DNA of 7,523 nucleotides from Pseudomonadota bacterium. Lineage in GTDB: Bacteria; Pseudomonadota; Gammaproteobacteria; Xanthomonadales; Xanthomonadaceae. The stretch is taken from contig JAEXNZ010000212.1 of NCBI GenBank assembly GCA_023439425.1, positions 1 through 7,523 of the forward strand, in the 5' to 3' direction. The notes under the pieces are model-generated. The model saw only the letters and a program-made list of their open reading frames with translations. It had not been told where the DNA came from and searched no databases. This document shows, in pieces, positions 1 to 6,061 of this stretch. The translations under genes were made by a program, and so were the position numbers. Within the stretch, counting starts at the first letter, position 1. Each line of letters opens with the position of its first letter.

Positions 1-809
1 CCCTGCAGGAGCAGGGCCTGAGCTTCTTCTATTCCTCCGAATGGAATCCGGTGGAGAACAAGTTCGGTGCGTTGGCACCGATCTACGGCACCCTGGTCAC
101 CGCGCTGATCGCGATGCTGATCGCGGTGCCGGTGAGTTTCGGCATCGCCTTCTTCCTCACCGAGGTGGCTCCGCGCTGGATGCGCGGCCCGGTCGGTACC
201 GCCATTGAACTGCTGGCCGGCATTCCGTCGATCATCTACGGCATGTGGGGCCTGTTCGTGCTGGTGCCGGTGATGACCGAATATGTCACCCCTGCCCTCA
301 ATGAAACCCTGGGCGAATGGCCGCTGATCGGTCCACTGTTCCAGGGTCCTCCGCTGGGCATCGGCATCCTCACCGCCGGCTTCGTGCTGGCGATCATGGT
401 CATTCCGTTCATCTCCTCGGTGATGCGCGAAGTGTTCCTGACCGTGCCGACCCGCCTGAAGGAATCCGCCTATGCGCTGGGTTCCACCAAGTGGGAAGTC
501 AGCTGGGACATCGTGCTGCCCTACACCCGCTCGGCGGTGATTGGCGGTGTCTTCCTCGGCCTCGGCCGCGCCCTCGGTGAAACCATGGCGGTGGCCTTCG
601 TGATCGGCAACAGCGTGCGCCTGTCGCCGTCGCTGCTGGAACCGGGCACCACCATTGCCGCGCTGATCGCCAACGACTTCGGTGAAGCCACCGAAACCTA
701 CCGTTCGGCGCTGCTGCTGCTCGGCTTCGTGCTGTTCATCGTGACCTTCGTGGTGCTGGCAATTGCCCGCCTGATGCTGATGCGCCTGGCCCGCAAGGAG
801 GGCAACTGA
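1..809 (+). CDS. pstC: Phosphate ABC transporter permease PstC, 5'-truncated
   Basis: This is the inner-membrane permease subunit of the PstSCAB importer, which pairs with PstA to form the phosphate channel. The reading frame is open from base 3, so the start codon lies upstream; about 268 C-terminal residues are visible, against roughly 320 for the E. coli protein. An internal GTG at 51 is not the start, because family-like sequence (SSEWNP) precedes it. Several hydrophobic segments are visible. The cytoplasmic EAA loop that contacts the ATPase lies near 459-520 (KESAYALGSTKWEV), followed by the typical GRALGETMA motif near 564-593. The TGA stop overlaps the pstA start by one base (TGATG). 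Identification is firm; only the 5' end is missing. No Pho box or promoter is in the window. Confidence 0.95.
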   Translation, partial: LQEQGLSFFYSSEWNPVENKFGALAPIYGTLVTALIAMLIAVPVSFGIAFFLTEVAPRWMRGPVGTAIELLAGIPSIIYGMWGLFVLVPVMTEYVTPALNETLGEWPLIGPLFQGPPLGIGILTAGFVLAIMVIPFISSVMREVFLTVPTRLKESAYALGSTKWEVSWDIVLPYTRSAVIGGVFLGLGRALGETMAVAFVIGNSVRLSPSLLEPGTTIAALIANDFGEATETYRSALLLLGFVLFIVTFVVLAIARLMLMRLARKEGN

Positions 810-1672
810 TGTCCACCGCCGCTGATTCGCTGTACCTGCGTCGCCGCATCGGCAATGTCGTTGCCATCGCCCTGTCGGTGGCCACCGCGCTGTTCGGCCT
901 GTTTTTCCTGGGCTGGATCCTGTGGACGCTGGCCGCCAAGGGCCTGGCCGGCATCAACTGGAGCCTGTTCACCCAGATGACCCCGCCGCCGATGCAGGAA
1001 GGCGGCCTGGCCAATGCCTTCTTCGGCAGCGCGGTGATGTGTGCGCTGGCCATTGCCATCGGCACCCCGCTGGGTGTGCTGGCCGGCACCTGGCTGGCCG
1101 AGTACGGCAACGCCCGCAAGGCCGGCACCGTGGTCCGCTTCGTCAATGACATCCTGCTGTCGGCCCCGTCGATCGTGCTCGGCCTGTTCGTCTACACCCT
1201 GTACGTGATGCAGACCGGCGGCAACTTCTCCGCCTTTGCCGGCGCACTGGCCCTGGCCTTCATCGTGCTGCCGGTGGTGGTGCGCACGACCGATGAAATG
1301 CTGCGTCTGGTGCCCTCGCAGATGCGTGAGGCCGCCCTGTCGCTGGGTATCCCGCAGTGGAAGGTGATCGTGCAGGTGCTGTACCGCAGTGCCTCGGCCG
1401 GCATCGTCACCGGCATCCTGCTGGCGCTGGCCCGCATTTCCGGCGAAACCGCCCCGCTGCTGTTCACCGCCTTCGGCAACCAGTACTGGAACAGCAACGG
1501 GTTCCAGCCGATGGCCAGCGTGCCGGTGGTGATGAACCAGTTCGCCGGCAGCCCGTATGAATCCTGGCAGACCCTGGCCTGGGCCGGTGCCCTGGTGCTG
1601 ACCCTGTTCGTGCTGCTGGTCAGCCTGACCGCCCGCGGCATCCTGCTGCGCAACCGTATCTCCCATGACTGA
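809..1672 (+). CDS. pstA: Phosphate ABC transporter permease PstA
   Basis: Second inner-membrane permease of the PstSCAB phosphate importer, 287 residues, close to the usual family length. The ATG at 809 overlaps the pstC stop and is preceded by an excellent ribosome-binding site, AAGGAGGG at 795-802, which fixes the start. Predicted membrane segments lie near residues 15-38, 68-94, 112-133, 140-158, 196-215 and 256-280, matching the six-helix topology. The EAA loop is at about 172-195 (MREAALSLGIPQWKV) and is followed by the family motif ARISGETAPLLFT at 208-220. It overlaps pstB by eight bases, which suggests translational coupling and fixed subunit stoichiometry. Nothing unusual was seen. 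Confidence 0.97.
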   Translation: MSTAADSLYLRRRIGNVVAIALSVATALFGLFFLGWILWTLAAKGLAGINWSLFTQMTPPPMQEGGLANAFFGSAVMCALAIAIGTPLGVLAGTWLAEYGNARKAGTVVRFVNDILLSAPSIVLGLFVYTLYVMQTGGNFSAFAGALALAFIVLPVVVRTTDEMLRLVPSQMREAALSLGIPQWKVIVQVLYRSASAGIVTGILLALARISGETAPLLFTAFGNQYWNSNGFQPMASVPVVMNQFAGSPYESWQTLAWAGALVLTLFVLLVSLTARGILLRNRISHD

Positions 1673-2516
1673 CTTTTCCGCGGACATCGCCATGAACGAT
1701 CTCTCCAACGCCAACCCGATGCGCATCGCGGTGCCGACCTCGCAGGCAGAACTGCATGCGGCCCCGACCAAGCTTGCCGCGCGCGGTCTGGACTTCTACT
1801 ACGACAAGTTCCACGCGCTGAAGAACATCAACCTGGAAATCCCGGAAAAGCGCGTCACCGCGCTGATCGGTCCTTCCGGTTGCGGCAAGTCGACCCTGCT
1901 GCGTATCTTCAACCGCATCTATGCGCTGTACCCGAAGCTGGAAGCACGCGGCGAAGTGCTGCTTGACGGCGAGAACATCCTCTCGCCGAAGTACCCGATG
2001 AACCGCCTGCGCAGCAAGGGCGGCATGGTGTGCCAGAAGCCGGTGCCGTGCCCGATGACCATCATCGAGAACGTCGCCTACGGCATTCGTCACCACGAAA
2101 AGCTGTCCAAGGCGGACATGAACGACCGCGTCGAGCAGGCCCTGCGCCAGGGTGCGCTGTGGGATGAGGTGAAGGACAAGCTCAACCAGAGCGCGCTGGG
2201 TCTGTCCGGCGGCCAGCAGCAGCGTCTGTGCATTGCCCGTGCGGTGGCCCTGCGCCCGGACGTGCTGTTACTGGACGAACCGACGTCGGCGCTGGATCCG
2301 ATCTCCACCAGCCGCATCGAGCAGCTGGTGGAAGAGCTCAAGCACGATTACACCATCGTCATCGTCACCCACAACATGCAGCAGGCGGCACGCGTGTCCG
2401 ACTACACCGCTTTCATGTACCTGGGCGACCTGATCGAGCACGACCGCACCGAAGTGATCTTCTCGCAGCCGAACAAGCAGCAGACCGAGGATTACATCAC
2501 CGGGCGGTTTGGTTAA
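1665..2516 (+). CDS. pstB: Phosphate ABC transporter ATP-binding protein PstB
   Basis: Cytoplasmic ATPase that powers PstCA. From the ATG at 1665 it has 283 residues; E. coli PstB has 257. In-frame ATGs at 1692 and 1719 could be the true start, and none of the three has a clear Shine-Dalgarno, so the first 9 to 18 residues are uncertain. ABC motifs, numbered from 1665: Walker A GPSGCGKST at 69-77, Q-loop Gln124, signature LSGGQQQR at 180-187, Walker B LLLDEP at 201-206 and switch His236 in VTHNMQQ. The protein ends in the family-typical GRFG. The Q-loop region reads VCQKPVPCP, where PstB proteins normally carry Phe at both Cys positions (123 and 129); see findings. It is followed by an 87-base gap before phoU. 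Confidence 0.96.
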   Translation: MTDFSADIAMNDLSNANPMRIAVPTSQAELHAAPTKLAARGLDFYYDKFHALKNINLEIPEKRVTALIGPSGCGKSTLLRIFNRIYALYPKLEARGEVLLDGENILSPKYPMNRLRSKGGMVCQKPVPCPMTIIENVAYGIRHHEKLSKADMNDRVEQALRQGALWDEVKDKLNQSALGLSGGQQQRLCIARAVALRPDVLLLDEPTSALDPISTSRIEQLVEELKHDYTIVIVTHNMQQAARVSDYTAFMYLGDLIEHDRTEVIFSQPNKQQTEDYITGRFG

Positions 2517-2542
2517 GCGACTTCGCGCGGTTCAACATTCCG

Positions 2543-2564
2543 GCCGGGCAAGGCCCGGCTCTAC
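2543..2564 (-). repeat. SMAG (GTAG-type REP) hairpin, copy 1
   Basis: A perfect 7-bp stem (GCCGGGC 2543-2549 with GCCCGGC 2553-2559, loop AAG) is followed by TCTAC. On the minus strand it reads GTAG-A-stem-loop, the layout of the S. maltophilia GTAG (SMAG) palindromic repeats. It sits 26 bases after the pstB stop. Such elements are known to fold in mRNA and affect stability or downstream expression. The assignment rests on the GTAG head and stem shape, without a database search. Confidence 0.75.
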
Positions 2565-2573
2565 CTCCCCATC

Positions 2574-2595
2574 AGCCGGGCAAGCCCGGCTCTAC
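2574..2595 (-). repeat. SMAG (GTAG-type REP) hairpin, copy 2
   Basis: A second hairpin in the same orientation as copy 1, with its CTAC end 31 bases downstream. The stem is AGCCGGGC 2574-2581 with GCCCGGCT 2584-2591, drawn as 8 bp although the two innermost bases would open to form the loop. It ends in CTAC, which is GTAG on the minus strand. The two copies together fill most of the pstB-phoU gap. Copy 2 ends 10 bases before the phoU ATG, just upstream of its weak ribosome-binding site. Confidence 0.75.
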
Positions 2596-2605
2596 GGAAA
2601 CCGAC

Positions 2606-3313
2606 ATGAGCATTCCCAACGACCACATCGTCAAGAGCTACGACGAAGAACAGCAGCGGCTGGTGGCCGAGATCGTGCGCATGGGCGAGATGGCCGTCGC
2701 CCAGCTGGAAGCATCGATGGACGTCATCGAGAAGCGTGATGACCACGCCGCCCAGCGCATCATCGCCAACGATGAAGCCATCGACGCGCTGGAACAGCAG
2801 ATCAGCCACGACGTGATGCGTCTGGCGCTGCGTGGCCCGATGGCGCGCGACCTGCGCGAGATCCTGGCCGGCCTGCGCATTCCGGCCGACATCGAGCGCA
2901 TCGGCGACTACGCCGCCAATGTCGCCAAGCGCTCGATCGCGCTCAGCAAGGCCCCGCCGCTGCCGCAGATCCAGGGCCTGCGGGCACTGGGCCGGCTGGC
3001 CGCGCAACAGGTGCGCCGTGCCATCGAGGCCTACCGCGACAACGACGCCGTGGCCGCGCTGGCGCTGCGTGATGATGATGCCCGCCTGGACGCGCAGTAC
3101 ACCGCGCTGTTCCGCGAGCTGCTGACCTACATGATGGAAGACCCGCGCAACATCACCCCGTGCACGCATCTGCTGTTCATGGCCAAGAACCTGGAGCGCG
3201 TGGGTGACCACGCCACCAACATCGCCGAGAACGTGTGGTTCCTGGTGCATGGCGAGCAGGCCCTGCCGCCGCGTGAGAAGCGCGACGAGACCAGCAGCGC
3301 CGGCCAGATCTGA
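2606..3313 (+). CDS. phoU: Phosphate signalling and transport regulator PhoU
   Basis: PhoU is the cytoplasmic regulator that links the Pst transporter to the PhoR/PhoB two-component system, repressing the Pho response and limiting uptake when phosphate is ample. From the ATG at 2606 (weak site GGAAA at 2596-2600) it has 235 residues, the usual size. It shows the two-fold internal repeat of the family: each helical half carries an ExxxD metal-binding motif, E97-RIG-D101 in ERIGDYAANVAK and E197-RVG-D201 in ERVGDHATNIAENV. The frame is open further upstream, but that extension reads through the SMAG repeats and pstB and is not coding. It is the last gene of the pst operon and is followed by a strong terminator. 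Confidence 0.96.
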   Translation: MSIPNDHIVKSYDEEQQRLVAEIVRMGEMAVAQLEASMDVIEKRDDHAAQRIIANDEAIDALEQQISHDVMRLALRGPMARDLREILAGLRIPADIERIGDYAANVAKRSIALSKAPPLPQIQGLRALGRLAAQQVRRAIEAYRDNDAVAALALRDDDARLDAQYTALFRELLTYMMEDPRNITPCTHLLFMAKNLERVGDHATNIAENVWFLVHGEQALPPREKRDETSSAGQI

Positions 3314-3338
3314 GCACCTGCCCCGCAGGATGTGTCGC

Positions 3339-3369
3339 GAACCGCCCTTTTCGGGCGGTTCTTTTTTTT
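3339..3369 (+). terminator. Strong rho-independent terminator after phoU
   Basis: A perfect 9-bp stem (GAACCGCCC 3339-3347 with GGGCGGTTC 3353-3361, loop TTTTC) is followed directly by eight T residues (3362-3369). It separates the pst-phoU unit from the sigma-hvf unit. A smaller hairpin, CCTGC-CCC-GCAGG at 3317-3329, lies just before it. The reverse strand lacks an equally good T-tract on its 3' side (four A residues at most), so it mainly stops + strand transcription. Confidence 0.93.
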
Positions 3370-3431
3370 GTGAACGCACGCTGTCCCAGCGCCTCCATGC
3401 CGCGCATCCAATCCCCCGCCCTGCGCCTCTT

Positions 3432-3456
3432 ATCCTGTGCCACTGACACACAGGAT
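3432..3456 (+). promoter_or_regulatory. Inverted repeat upstream of the sigma gene, containing its SD
   Basis: A perfect 8-bp inverted repeat: ATCCTGTG at 3432-3439 and CACAGGAT at 3449-3456, with a 9-base spacer. The right arm contains AGGA (3452-3455), the only Shine-Dalgarno-like sequence before the ATG at 3467. TATCCT at 3431-3436 also resembles a -10 box, but no convincing -35 lies 16-18 bases upstream. The repeat could be a DNA operator, or an mRNA hairpin that hides the ribosome-binding site. The repeat itself is certain; its role is inferred. Confidence 0.45.
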
Positions 3457-3466
3457 CTGCGCCGCG

Positions 3467-3976
3467 ATGCAACATCTCTGCCCGCTCGAACTCGCTGCCG
3501 CCCATCGCGGTGACCGGGATGCGCTCGAACGCGTGCTGGGCCAGTCGCGCCAGCATCTGCGCCGATATGCCGAGTACCACTGCGTCATCAACGACGTCGA
3601 AGACGCGGTCCAGGAAAGCCTGATCACCGTGTCGCGGCGGCTGACCGGCCTGCGCGTGCTGGAATGCTTCACCTCGTGGGCCTTCCGCATCGTCAAGCGC
3701 GAGTGCAACCGGCTCAAGCGCGCCCGCTGCCACTGGCAGCATGAGGAACTGCGCGAGGAAATCCTGCCGCCCGCGCCGCGCGATACCGAGGAACTGCGGC
3801 GCGACTGCGCCGCCGCGCTGGAATCACTGCCTGCGCACTACCGCGAAGTCATCCTGCTGCGCGATCTGGAAGGGCTGTCCATCGCCGAAATGGCGGACCA
3901 GCTGCTGACCACCCCCGACACCATCAAAGCCCGGCTGCATCGTGCCCGTGTCATGGCGCGCGAGTACCTGGCCTGA
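3467..3976 (+). CDS. ECF-family RNA polymerase sigma factor beside the hvf genes
   Basis: Extracytoplasmic-function sigma factor of 169 residues, with only the sigma2 and sigma4 domains. Sigma2 spans about residues 13-88, with the core-binding stretch DVEDAVQESLITV at 43-55 and the -10 recognition part WAFRIVKRECNRL at 71-83. Sigma4 spans about 113-166, with LESLPAHYREVILLRDLEG and the helix-turn-helix IAEMADQLLTTPDTIKARLHRAR. I chose the ATG at 3467 because sigma family sequence begins near residue 7. A GTG at 3437 would add 10 residues but lies inside the inverted repeat. It ends 80 bases before hvfA, and a role in directing the hvf operon, probably under copper or oxidative stress, is inferred from position. 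No anti-sigma gene (NrsF/DUF1109 or RseA type) is next to it. It has six Cys and the motif CHWQH at 88-92 in the linker between domains. Confidence 0.9.
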   Translation: MQHLCPLELAAAHRGDRDALERVLGQSRQHLRRYAEYHCVINDVEDAVQESLITVSRRLTGLRVLECFTSWAFRIVKRECNRLKRARCHWQHEELREEILPPAPRDTEELRRDCAAALESLPAHYREVILLRDLEGLSIAEMADQLLTTPDTIKARLHRARVMAREYLA

Positions 3977-3985
3977 TGTTCCCCG

Positions 3986-4005
3986 CGTGCCGCGATTGCG
4001 GCATG
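3986..4005 (+). other. Short hairpin between the sigma gene and hvfA
   Basis: CGTGCCGC (3986-3993) pairs with GCGGCATG (3998-4005) around a GATT loop, giving 8 pairs of which one is G-T. No T-tract follows, so it is not a standard terminator. It could be an operator or an mRNA processing or stabilising hairpin between sigma and the highly expressed precursor gene. The rest of the 80-base gap shows no clear promoter. Confidence 0.35.
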
Positions 4006-4042
4006 CTCCCCTCCGCACCACCCCGGCTTTTCCGGACCTTTC

Positions 4043-4048
4043 AAGGAG
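4043..4048 (+). promoter_or_regulatory. Ribosome-binding site of hvfA
   Basis: AAGGAG lies 8 bases before the ATG at 4057. It settles the hvfA start: the frame is open back to an ATG at 3976, but that codon has no such site and would put 27 non-signal residues before a clean signal peptide. Confidence 0.85.
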
Positions 4049-4056
4049 TTGTTCCC

Positions 4057-4404
4057 ATGAGCAAGACCCACACCCGCGTTTCCCTGCTGACCTGTGCTGC
4101 CCTGGCTGGCGGCCTTGGCCTGGCGGGCACCGCCTCGGCCTTCTCGATGACTGACCTGGCCCAGGGCTATGCCCTGGCCGCGCAGGCCGCCCCCAAGGCC
4201 GAGGCCAAAGCCGCCGAAGGCAAGTGCGGTGAAGGCAAGTGCGGTTCCAGCCACGCCAAGCCCGCCGACAAGAAGCATGCCGAGGGCAAGTGTGGTGAAG
4301 GCAAGTGCGGGGCCGACAAGGCCAAGGCCGCGCCGAAGCCCGCCGCCCAGAAGAAGGGCAGCGAGGGCAAGTGCGGCGAAGGCAAGTGCGGTGCCTCGCA
4401 CTGA
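4057..4404 (+). CDS. hvfA: HvfA/bufferin-type RiPP precursor, secreted, six EGKCG motifs
   Basis: Precursor peptide of 115 residues. A Sec signal peptide covers 1-28 (MSKTHTR, hydrophobic core, cleavage after TASA). The early mature part reads FSMTDLAQGYALAAQA (29-44), a conserved-looking block. Three identical EGKCGEGKCG doublets follow at 54-63, 76-85 and 103-112, joined by Lys/Ala-rich linkers, placing Cys at 57, 62, 79, 84, 106 and 111. The protein ends CGASH, and the first doublet is followed by SSH. In characterised relatives (H. influenzae HvfA, Caulobacter bufferins) an MNIO enzyme with its partner converts EGKCG cysteines to copper-binding oxazolone/thioamide or thiooxazole groups, and the exported product binds copper. 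That chemistry is inferred here from the motif plus adjacent hvfB and hvfC. The only other Cys, C13, is in the signal peptide. Confidence 0.92.
   Translation: MSKTHTRVSLLTCAALAGGLGLAGTASAFSMTDLAQGYALAAQAAPKAEAKAAEGKCGEGKCGSSHAKPADKKHAEGKCGEGKCGADKAKAAPKPAAQKKGSEGKCGEGKCGASH
4216..4392 (+). repeat. Three 30-bp EGKCGEGKCG coding repeats within hvfA
   Basis: The 30-bp units lie at 4216-4245, 4282-4311 and 4363-4392, spaced by 36 and 51 bp of linker. They differ from each other only at third codon positions, so the ten encoded residues are identical in all three. Each unit is itself a doublet of a 15-bp EGKCG block. Units 1 and 2 differ at three bases, units 1 and 3 at two. Confidence 0.9.
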
Positions 4405-5266
4405 CGCCACGCCCCCGCGTCGCCACGCCCCACCGCCGCTGCCTGCGGCGGCGGTGGGACTGGGACTGCGCCGGGCGCTGCTGGACGACCTCGAAAGCGC
4501 CGCGCCGGGCGACCTGGACTTCCTGGAGTGCGCACCGGAAAACTGGATCGGCCTCGGCGGGCTGTGGGCCGAACGCCTGCAGGCGCTCAGCCAACGGTAC
4601 CCACTGACCTGTCACGGCCTGTCGCTGTCACTGGGCGGCAGCGCGCCGCTGGACCTGGCCTTCATCGACCAGGTCGGGGCCTTTCTGCGCCAGCACAACG
4701 CCGTGCTGTACAGCGAACATCTCAGCTACTGCAGCGACGACGGTCATCTGTATGACCTGCTGCCGCTGCCGTTCACCGACGAAGCGGTGCACCACACCGC
4801 CGCGCGCATCGCCCAGGTGCAGGACCGCCTGGGCCGGCGCATCGCGGTGGAAAACGTGTCGACCTACCTGACCCCGCATGCGGCGATGAGCGAACTGGAC
4901 TTCACCCTCGCGGTGCTTGCCGAAGCCGATTGCGACCTGCTGCTGGACGTCAACAATGTGTACGTCAACGCCACCAATCATGGCTATGACGCTGCGGCCT
5001 TCATCGATGGACTGCCCGCGGAGCGGGTGGTGTGCATGCACGTGGCCGGGCATTTTGATGAAAGCCCGCAGCTGAAGATCGACACCCATGGCGGCCCGGT
5101 GATCGACCCGGTGTGGGCGCTGCTGCGACAGGCCTGCGTCCGCTTCGGCCCGCGCCCGACCCTGCTGGAGCGCGACTTCAACTTCCCGCCATACGCCGAG
5201 CTGCGCGAGGAACTGCACCAGGTGCGCCGCATCCTTGAGCAGGCCCCCCGCCAGGAGGCGGCATGA
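4391..5266 (+). CDS. hvfB: HvfB, MNIO-type (DUF692) RiPP maturase
   Basis: Multinuclear non-heme iron-dependent oxidase of the DUF692 family (relative of MbnB), a TIM barrel that oxidises Cys residues of the precursor. It likely acts on the HvfA EGKCG motifs with HvfC in the cytoplasm before export. I start it at GTG 4391 (291 residues, normal family length), which has GAAGG 8 bases upstream and overlaps the hvfA end by 14 bases. GTG 4454 is the other option (270 residues). Candidate iron ligands are visible and conserved in kind: H75 (CHGLSLSLGG), E109-H110 (YSEHLSY), E154-N155 (AVENVSTY), D186-N188 (LLLDVNNVYVN), H197, H217 and H221 (CMHVAGH), D231-H233 (IDTHGG), and E260 with D262 (LLERDFNFP). 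APENW at 48-52 is a family hallmark. The stop overlaps the hvfC start (ATGA). Confidence 0.93.
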   Translation: MPRTDATPPRRHAPPPLPAAAVGLGLRRALLDDLESAAPGDLDFLECAPENWIGLGGLWAERLQALSQRYPLTCHGLSLSLGGSAPLDLAFIDQVGAFLRQHNAVLYSEHLSYCSDDGHLYDLLPLPFTDEAVHHTAARIAQVQDRLGRRIAVENVSTYLTPHAAMSELDFTLAVLAEADCDLLLDVNNVYVNATNHGYDAAAFIDGLPAERVVCMHVAGHFDESPQLKIDTHGGPVIDPVWALLRQACVRFGPRPTLLERDFNFPPYAELREELHQVRRILEQAPRQEAA

Positions 5267-6015
5267 GCGACATCCTGCGCGCGCAACAGCATGCACTGAC
5301 CGCGCATCTGCGCGACCCCGGGCGACAGCCGGCTCCGGCCGGCCTTGATGACACCCGCCTGCAGGTTTACCGCGATCTGCTGTTCAACAATCTGCAGGCG
5401 CTGCTGGCCGGCAGCTTTCCGGTACTGCTGCAGGTAATGGACACCGCCGAATGGAACGCGCTGTGCCGACGCTATTTCGCCGACCACCGCTGCAGCTCGC
5501 CGCTGTTCACCGAAGTGGCCGCCGAGTTCGTGGGCTGGCTGCAGACCTGCGATGAGCTGCCGCGTCCCTTCCTGGCCGAGCTGGCGCACTACGAGTGGGT
5601 CGAACAGGCCCTGCAGGGCAGCGCGACTGAACCGCTGCCCCCGGCACCGCCCGGCACCGATCCGTGGACCTCCGTCCTGCAGGTATCCGGCCTGGCCTGG
5701 CCGCTGGGCTACCACTGGCCGGTGCAGCAGCTGGGCCGCGATTACCAGCCCGTGCAGCCGCCCGCGCAGCCGACCTTCCTGCTGGCCCGGCGCGTGGCCG
5801 GTGGCGAGGTGGTGTTCGCGACACTCAGCGCGTTGGCCTGGCAACTGCTGGAGCAGATCAATGTGGGACCGCCCCATACCGGCGGTGAGCACCTGCAGAC
5901 ACTGGCGGCGCAGCACGGCCTGTCCCCGGCACAGATTGAAGCGGACGGGCGGGCATTGCTGGCGCAACTGCTGGCGGCTGACGTGATTGGACCGGTAATG
6001 CCAACGCCCGGCTGA
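5263..6015 (+). CDS. hvfC: HvfC/BufC-type DUF2063 partner protein of the MNIO enzyme
   Basis: A 250-residue protein of the DUF2063 (HvfC/BufC) family, the obligate partner of the MNIO maturase, thought to present the precursor to the enzyme. It starts at an ATG overlapping the hvfB stop (ATGA), with AGGAGG at 5253-5258, so the two are translationally coupled. The N-terminal domain (about 1-115) shows the family pattern: RLQVYRDLLFNNLQALLAGSF at 32-52, then FP, YFADHRCSSPLF at 71-82, and LAELAHYEW at 104-112. The C-terminal part (about 165-245), which begins after a proline-rich linker (124-134) and a variable stretch, is more divergent and may bind the precursor. It has no signal peptide or membrane segment, consistent with cytoplasmic action. 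The three Cys (68, 77, 95) are not in EGKCG context. Confidence 0.9.
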   Translation: MSDILRAQQHALTAHLRDPGRQPAPAGLDDTRLQVYRDLLFNNLQALLAGSFPVLLQVMDTAEWNALCRRYFADHRCSSPLFTEVAAEFVGWLQTCDELPRPFLAELAHYEWVEQALQGSATEPLPPAPPGTDPWTSVLQVSGLAWPLGYHWPVQQLGRDYQPVQPPAQPTFLLARRVAGGEVVFATLSALAWQLLEQINVGPPHTGGEHLQTLAAQHGLSPAQIEADGRALLAQLLAADVIGPVMPTPG

Positions 6016-6025
6016 ACAACCGCGC

Positions 6026-6058
6026 AGGGCGGCGCATCCTTCGTGCTGCGCCGGCCCT
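6026..6058 (+). other. Bulged GC-rich hairpin between hvfC and hvfX
   Basis: AGGGC-GGCGCA (6026-6036) pairs with TGCGCC-G-GCCCT (6047-6058): 11 bp with one bulged G (6053) and a 10-base loop. It begins 10 bases after the hvfC stop. The sequence after it (CTCTTGT) is a poor T-tract, so it could be a leaky terminator or an mRNA-stabilising structure that lowers hvfX relative to hvfABC. It does not carry a GTAG head like the SMAG repeats. Confidence 0.45.
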
Positions 6059-6061
6059 CTT

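Noticed and set aside
698..1771. 357-residue minus-strand open frame over pstA
   Set aside because: Antisense shadow of a clear permease gene; repetitive Gln/Gly/His composition.
2228..2605. Upstream extension of the phoU frame into pstB
   Set aside because: It reads out of frame over pstB and through the SMAG hairpins; PhoU similarity begins at the ATG at 2606.
3437..3466. Upstream GTG start for the sigma factor
   Set aside because: It lies inside the inverted repeat, lacks a ribosome-binding site and adds residues without sigma similarity; ATG 3467 is better.
2561..3742. 393-residue minus-strand open frame across phoU, the terminator and the sigma gene
   Set aside because: It crosses a strong terminator and two genuine genes, and has shadow-like His/Gln/Arg composition with no recognisable domain.
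4057..4100. Possible lipoprotein signal around Cys13 of HvfA (LLTC)
   Set aside because: The residues before Cys do not fit the lipobox, and a clear signal peptidase I site (TASA, residue 28) follows the full hydrophobic core.
4169..4390. Long N-terminal extension of hvfB read through hvfA in the +1 frame (repeated KASAV)
   Set aside because: It is the off-frame reading of the EGKCG repeats; MNIO proteins of this type have about 280-290 residues, matched by the GTG 4391 start.
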